Positions 61,341-64,000 of a DNA stretch of 64,000 nt are shown in pieces (the first letter of the stretch is position 1; every line of letters starts with the position of its first letter). A program made the position numbers and the translations under genes. Under the pieces are notes generated by a model. It did no database searches, had not been told where the DNA came from, and worked only from the letters and a program-made list of their open reading frames with translations. Source of the stretch: UBA11524 sp965646445 (lineage in GTDB: Bacteria; Bacillota; Clostridia; Christensenellales; Aristaeellaceae); assembly GCA_965646445.1 (NCBI GenBank), contig CBFFZW010000007.1:1-64000 (forward strand), read 5' to 3'.

Positions 61341-61975
61341 CCGAGCAATACTATACCGCCGATCCCACCTGCGCCTCCGCCCCCGTTCCCTGCCAGTACG
61401 GCTATCGGGGTCACACCCTGCGCTGCGTGACGGACGCGGGGGTTTTTTCCAAGGGGGAATTGGATCAGGGCACCCGGCTTCTGCTGGACGCCCTGCCCGC
61501 CCTCTCCGGCGACGTGCTGGATCTGGGCTGCGGCTGGGGCGCCATCGGCGTGGCGCTGGCCAAGGCGAACCCGGAGGCCCGCGTGGTCATGGCGGACGTG
61601 AACCATCGGGCACTGGCGCTGGCCAAGGATAATGCCGAGCGCAACGGCGTCGCGGCGGAGTGCCTTGCCTCCGACGGCATGGCCGCCCTGGAAGGCCGCG
61701 TCTTCCATGCCGTGGTGACCAACCCGCCCATCCGCGCGGGCAAGCAGGTGATCTACCGCATGTTCGCGGACATCGCCCGCCAGCTGACGCCGGAGGGCGC
61801 GCTGTACCTGGTCATCCGCAAGCAGCAGGGGGCGGAAAGCTGCGTCCGATACCTGAAAACCCTCTACGCGCAGGTGGAAAAACTGGATAAATCGGCAGGC
61901 TTCTGGGTGCTGAAGGCGTCCGGCGCGCTGCCCAAGGAGGATACGAAGGATGAAATTCAACGAGGAATACTTTGA
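61337..61975 (+). CDS. Class I SAM-dependent methyltransferase, RsmC-like
   Basis: A 212-aa methyltransferase. VLDLGCGWGAIGVALA near residue 60 binds SAM and VTNPPIRAGK near 128 carries the NPP motif of base N-methylation. The small size matches the YbxB-type proteins related to the C-terminal half of RsmC (16S rRNA m2G). It overlaps rsuA by four bases, consistent with an rRNA-modification pair. Confidence 0.9.
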   Translation: MTEQYYTADPTCASAPVPCQYGYRGHTLRCVTDAGVFSKGELDQGTRLLLDALPALSGDVLDLGCGWGAIGVALAKANPEARVVMADVNHRALALAKDNAERNGVAAECLASDGMAALEGRVFHAVVTNPPIRAGKQVIYRMFADIARQLTPEGALYLVIRKQQGAESCVRYLKTLYAQVEKLDKSAGFWVLKASGALPKEDTKDEIQRGIL

Positions 61976-63116
61976 CGAGGGCCTGTACCGGGTGGGTACC
62001 CGGTGCGAGAAGTGGGACGCCTGCCGCCGGGAGCACGGCGATAATATCCTGCCCCTGTGGGTGGCGGACATGGACTTCCCCAGCCCGCCCGCCGTACAGA
62101 CGGCGCTGCTGCGCCGCGCGGCCCATCCCACCTACGGCTATACCGCCGTGGAGCCGGACGACGCCGGGGCCCTGTGCGATTTCTGGCGCCGCCGCCACGG
62201 CCTGACCATTGGCGCCGAGGATGTCATGATGATCCCCTGCGTGGTCACGGGCATCCGCCTGGCCATCCTGGCCCTGACGGCGCCCGGGGACGGCGTCATC
62301 ATCCAGTCCCCGGTGTACGGGCCCTTCCGCTTCTCGGTGGAAGCCACGGGCCGCCGCCTGTGCGACGCGCCCCTGACCCATCACGCCGACGGCCGCTACG
62401 AAATGGATCTGGACGCGGTGGAGGCCCACCTGCGCTCCGGCGCGCGCCTGATGGTGCTGTGCAGCCCGCACAACCCCGTGGGCCGGGTCTGGTCCAGGGA
62501 GGAGCTGACCGCGCTGCTGACCCTGCTGAACCGCTACGGCGCGAAGCTGGTCTGCGACGAAATCCACGCGGACTTCGTGTACGCCCCGAAGACCTTCGTG
62601 CCCATCCTCACCCTTCAGCAGGAGGGCGTCATCAGCCTGTGCGCGGCCAGCAAGACCTTCAACCTGGCCGGACTTCAGCAGGCGACGCTCCTGTGCCGGG
62701 AGCCGGAGGTTCGGGCCGGGATCAGCCGGGAAATGGAGCGGGCGGGCGTCCGCAGCGGCAACATTTTCGCCCTGGAAGCCACCCGCGCCGCCTACGAGGA
62801 GGGCGACGCCTGGCTGGACGGCCTGCTGAGCTATCTGGACGGCAGCCGCCAGCTTCTCAGGGAACTGGTGGCGGCCCACCTGCCCAAGGCCGTGCTCTCC
62901 CCCATGGAGGGCACCTATCTGGCCTGGCTGGACGGCCGCGCCTATGCCCCCACCACCGCCGAGCTGATGGCCAAGGCCCACAAGGCCGGCGTCACCTTCA
63001 CCGGCGGCGACTTCTTCGGCCAGGGCGGCGACGGCTTCCTGCGGGTGAACATCGGCTGTCCCCGCCGCTATGTGGAGGAAGGCATCCTCCGCCTGGTCGT
63101 GGCGCTGGAAAGCTGA
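61950..63116 (+). CDS. MalY/PatB-family PLP enzyme (C-S lyase or aminotransferase)
   Basis: A 388-aa fold-type I PLP enzyme. LPLWVADMDFPSPPAV opens as in PatB; SPHNPVG and the Schiff-base lysine Lys235 in SKTFNLAG are clear. It probably acts as cystathionine beta-lyase, giving homocysteine, pyruvate and ammonia, but specificity is not readable. ATG 61950 follows AAGGAGG and overlaps the methyltransferase gene by 26 bases. Confidence 0.92.
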   Translation: MKFNEEYFDEGLYRVGTRCEKWDACRREHGDNILPLWVADMDFPSPPAVQTALLRRAAHPTYGYTAVEPDDAGALCDFWRRRHGLTIGAEDVMMIPCVVTGIRLAILALTAPGDGVIIQSPVYGPFRFSVEATGRRLCDAPLTHHADGRYEMDLDAVEAHLRSGARLMVLCSPHNPVGRVWSREELTALLTLLNRYGAKLVCDEIHADFVYAPKTFVPILTLQQEGVISLCAASKTFNLAGLQQATLLCREPEVRAGISREMERAGVRSGNIFALEATRAAYEEGDAWLDGLLSYLDGSRQLLRELVAAHLPKAVLSPMEGTYLAWLDGRAYAPTTAELMAKAHKAGVTFTGGDFFGQGGDGFLRVNIGCPRRYVEEGILRLVVALES

Positions 63117-63153
63117 TTTCGCCATCAGCGGCATGATAAGCGGAGGAATATCC

Positions 63154-63654
63154 ATGACCATCAAGGCAAGCGAAGTGCAAAAGCAGAGGATCCGCGAGAT
63201 CGAAGCCCAGGCGGACGCCCTGGTGGCACAGTGCGGCGTCATGTTCGTTTCCTCGGTCAACGAGCAGGGCTATCCCCGAACCTGCTGCGTCGGCAAGCTG
63301 AAGGACAACGGCTTCCGCGAGTTGTTCTTTGTCACCTCCAAGCGAAGCGAGAAGCAGGGCAAGGCCAAGCACTTTGAGGAAAACAACAAGGCCAGTGTCT
63401 GCTTCCGGCGGGAAGGGGATTCCCTCACCCTGGTGGGGGAGGTCGACATCATCACGGATCGTGAGGAAATGCTGCGCCTGTGGAACGAGGGCGACAGGGC
63501 CTTTTTCCCCAAGGGCATCGACGACCCTAAGATCAGGTTCATCCGTTTCCGCACACTGGAGGCGACCTTCTGGATTGACCATCATTTCAGAACGGTGAAG
63601 TACAAAAGGACAAACAAACCGGCAGCCCCTTCGGAGAACGCCGCGCAGGCATAA
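63154..63654 (+). CDS. Pyridoxamine 5'-phosphate oxidase-fold protein
   Basis: A 166-aa flavin-binding split-barrel protein. GVMFVSSVNEQGYPRTCCVG, LFFVTSKRSEK and NKASVCFRREG follow the PNPOx-like general stress protein pattern. Catalytic role uncertain; not a true PdxH, which is larger. ATG 63154 follows GGAGGA. It sits 37 bp after the MalY-like gene. Confidence 0.85.
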   Translation: MTIKASEVQKQRIREIEAQADALVAQCGVMFVSSVNEQGYPRTCCVGKLKDNGFRELFFVTSKRSEKQGKAKHFEENNKASVCFRREGDSLTLVGEVDIITDREEMLRLWNEGDRAFFPKGIDDPKIRFIRFRTLEATFWIDHHFRTVKYKRTNKPAAPSENAAQA

Positions 63655-63682
63655 CCTCCCGCTGATGAAAGGATGATGATTC

Positions 63683-64000
63683 ATGACCCATGACGCCCTG
63701 GGCATTGTTCCCGCCAACCTGCTTCTGCCCGCTGACGGCGTATCCCCCGTCGCCTGGGCCTGCGTGGCCTGCGATCAGTACACCTCCCAGCCCGAGTACT
63801 GGGAGGACGTGGCCCTGCAGGTCGGCGCCCAGCCCTCCACCCTGCGCCTGATGCTGCCCGAGTGCTATCTGGCGCAGTCCGAAGACCAGGTGCCCGCCAT
63901 CCATCAAACCATGCGGGACTACCTGCAAAACGGCGTCCTGACCCAGGCGGTGACGGACGGCTTCATCCTGGTGGAGCGCTTCACCGAAAGCGGCGCTCGG
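63683..64000 (+). CDS. DUF1015-family protein, N-terminal part (runs off the window)
   Basis: The first 106 codons are present. GIVPANLLLP, VACDQYTSQPEYWEDV and SEDQVPAIHQTMRDYL fit DUF1015 (a family sometimes called SerB-like/HipA-unrelated proteins of unknown function). The ATG follows AAAGGATG. The reading frame is open at the right edge. Confidence 0.8.
   Translation, partial: MTHDALGIVPANLLLPADGVSPVAWACVACDQYTSQPEYWEDVALQVGAQPSTLRLMLPECYLAQSEDQVPAIHQTMRDYLQNGVLTQAVTDGFILVERFTESGAR

Overview
This window comes from a G+C-rich (about 60% or more by eye), Gram-positive, spore-forming member of the Clostridia. The support is PolC-type DNA polymerase III, the sporulation pair yabP-yabQ next to divIC, the electron-bifurcating NfnAB, WalJ, many A/GGAGG ribosome sites and consensus sigma-A promoters. 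A gut lineage such as Christensenellales is plausible but is a guess. I saw no tRNA, rRNA, CRISPR array, prophage or intact insertion sequence.

Layout. 0-10.5 kb: metF on the minus strand, then on the plus strand polC, an unknown gene, yabP, yabQ, divIC, a Ppx/GppA phosphatase and a PrsA-like foldase lipoprotein. 10.5-11.7 kb: no genes, but a 778-bp imperfect palindrome built from a dispersed repeat (family R1) that also occurs at 1-268. 11.7-21 kb: a plus-strand run starting with parA-parB and continuing into a sugar transferase, a split transketolase, a secreted protein, a LicD-like transferase, walJ, a CPBP protease and an ABC-F ATPase. 21-24.3 kb: a C39-like secreted protein, a small cysteine-rich protein, a uridine-kinase-like protein and an Rrf2 regulator with a cupin gene. 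24.3-38.3 kb (minus strand): nfnAB, araB-araD-like genes, a DUF3899 protein and an oppABCDF peptide transporter whose ATPases and one permease carry large extra domains. 38.6-44.6 kb (minus): a sugar-type ABC transporter with a GntR regulator and an FAD oxidoreductase. 44.7-50 kb (minus): a cell-wall cluster (FHA protein, FtsW/RodA, penicillin-binding protein) and an M16 peptidase. 50-54 kb: dnaA, a DnaA-box region that may be oriC, an unknown gene and a ZnuA-like protein, bracketed by two inverted copies of repeat R2. 54-64 kb: membrane proteins, a PadR/DUF1700 pair, an EamA transporter, a VanY peptidase, a radical SAM protein, RsuA, an RsmC-like methyltransferase, a MalY/PatB enzyme, a PNPOx-like protein and the start of a DUF1015 gene.

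The most unusual material is non-coding. R2 (214 and 228 bp) has terminal inverted repeats starting CAG, is flanked at each site by direct repeats of a different gene-terminal hairpin, and keeps one internal loop unchanged while both stem strands change together. That pattern suggests a small mobile element that duplicates terminator hairpins and carries a conserved fold. R1 also shows paired compensatory changes between copies. The second unusual feature is the expanded Opp transporter, with insertions of roughly 350 aa in OppD, 80 aa in OppF and 210 aa in OppC.
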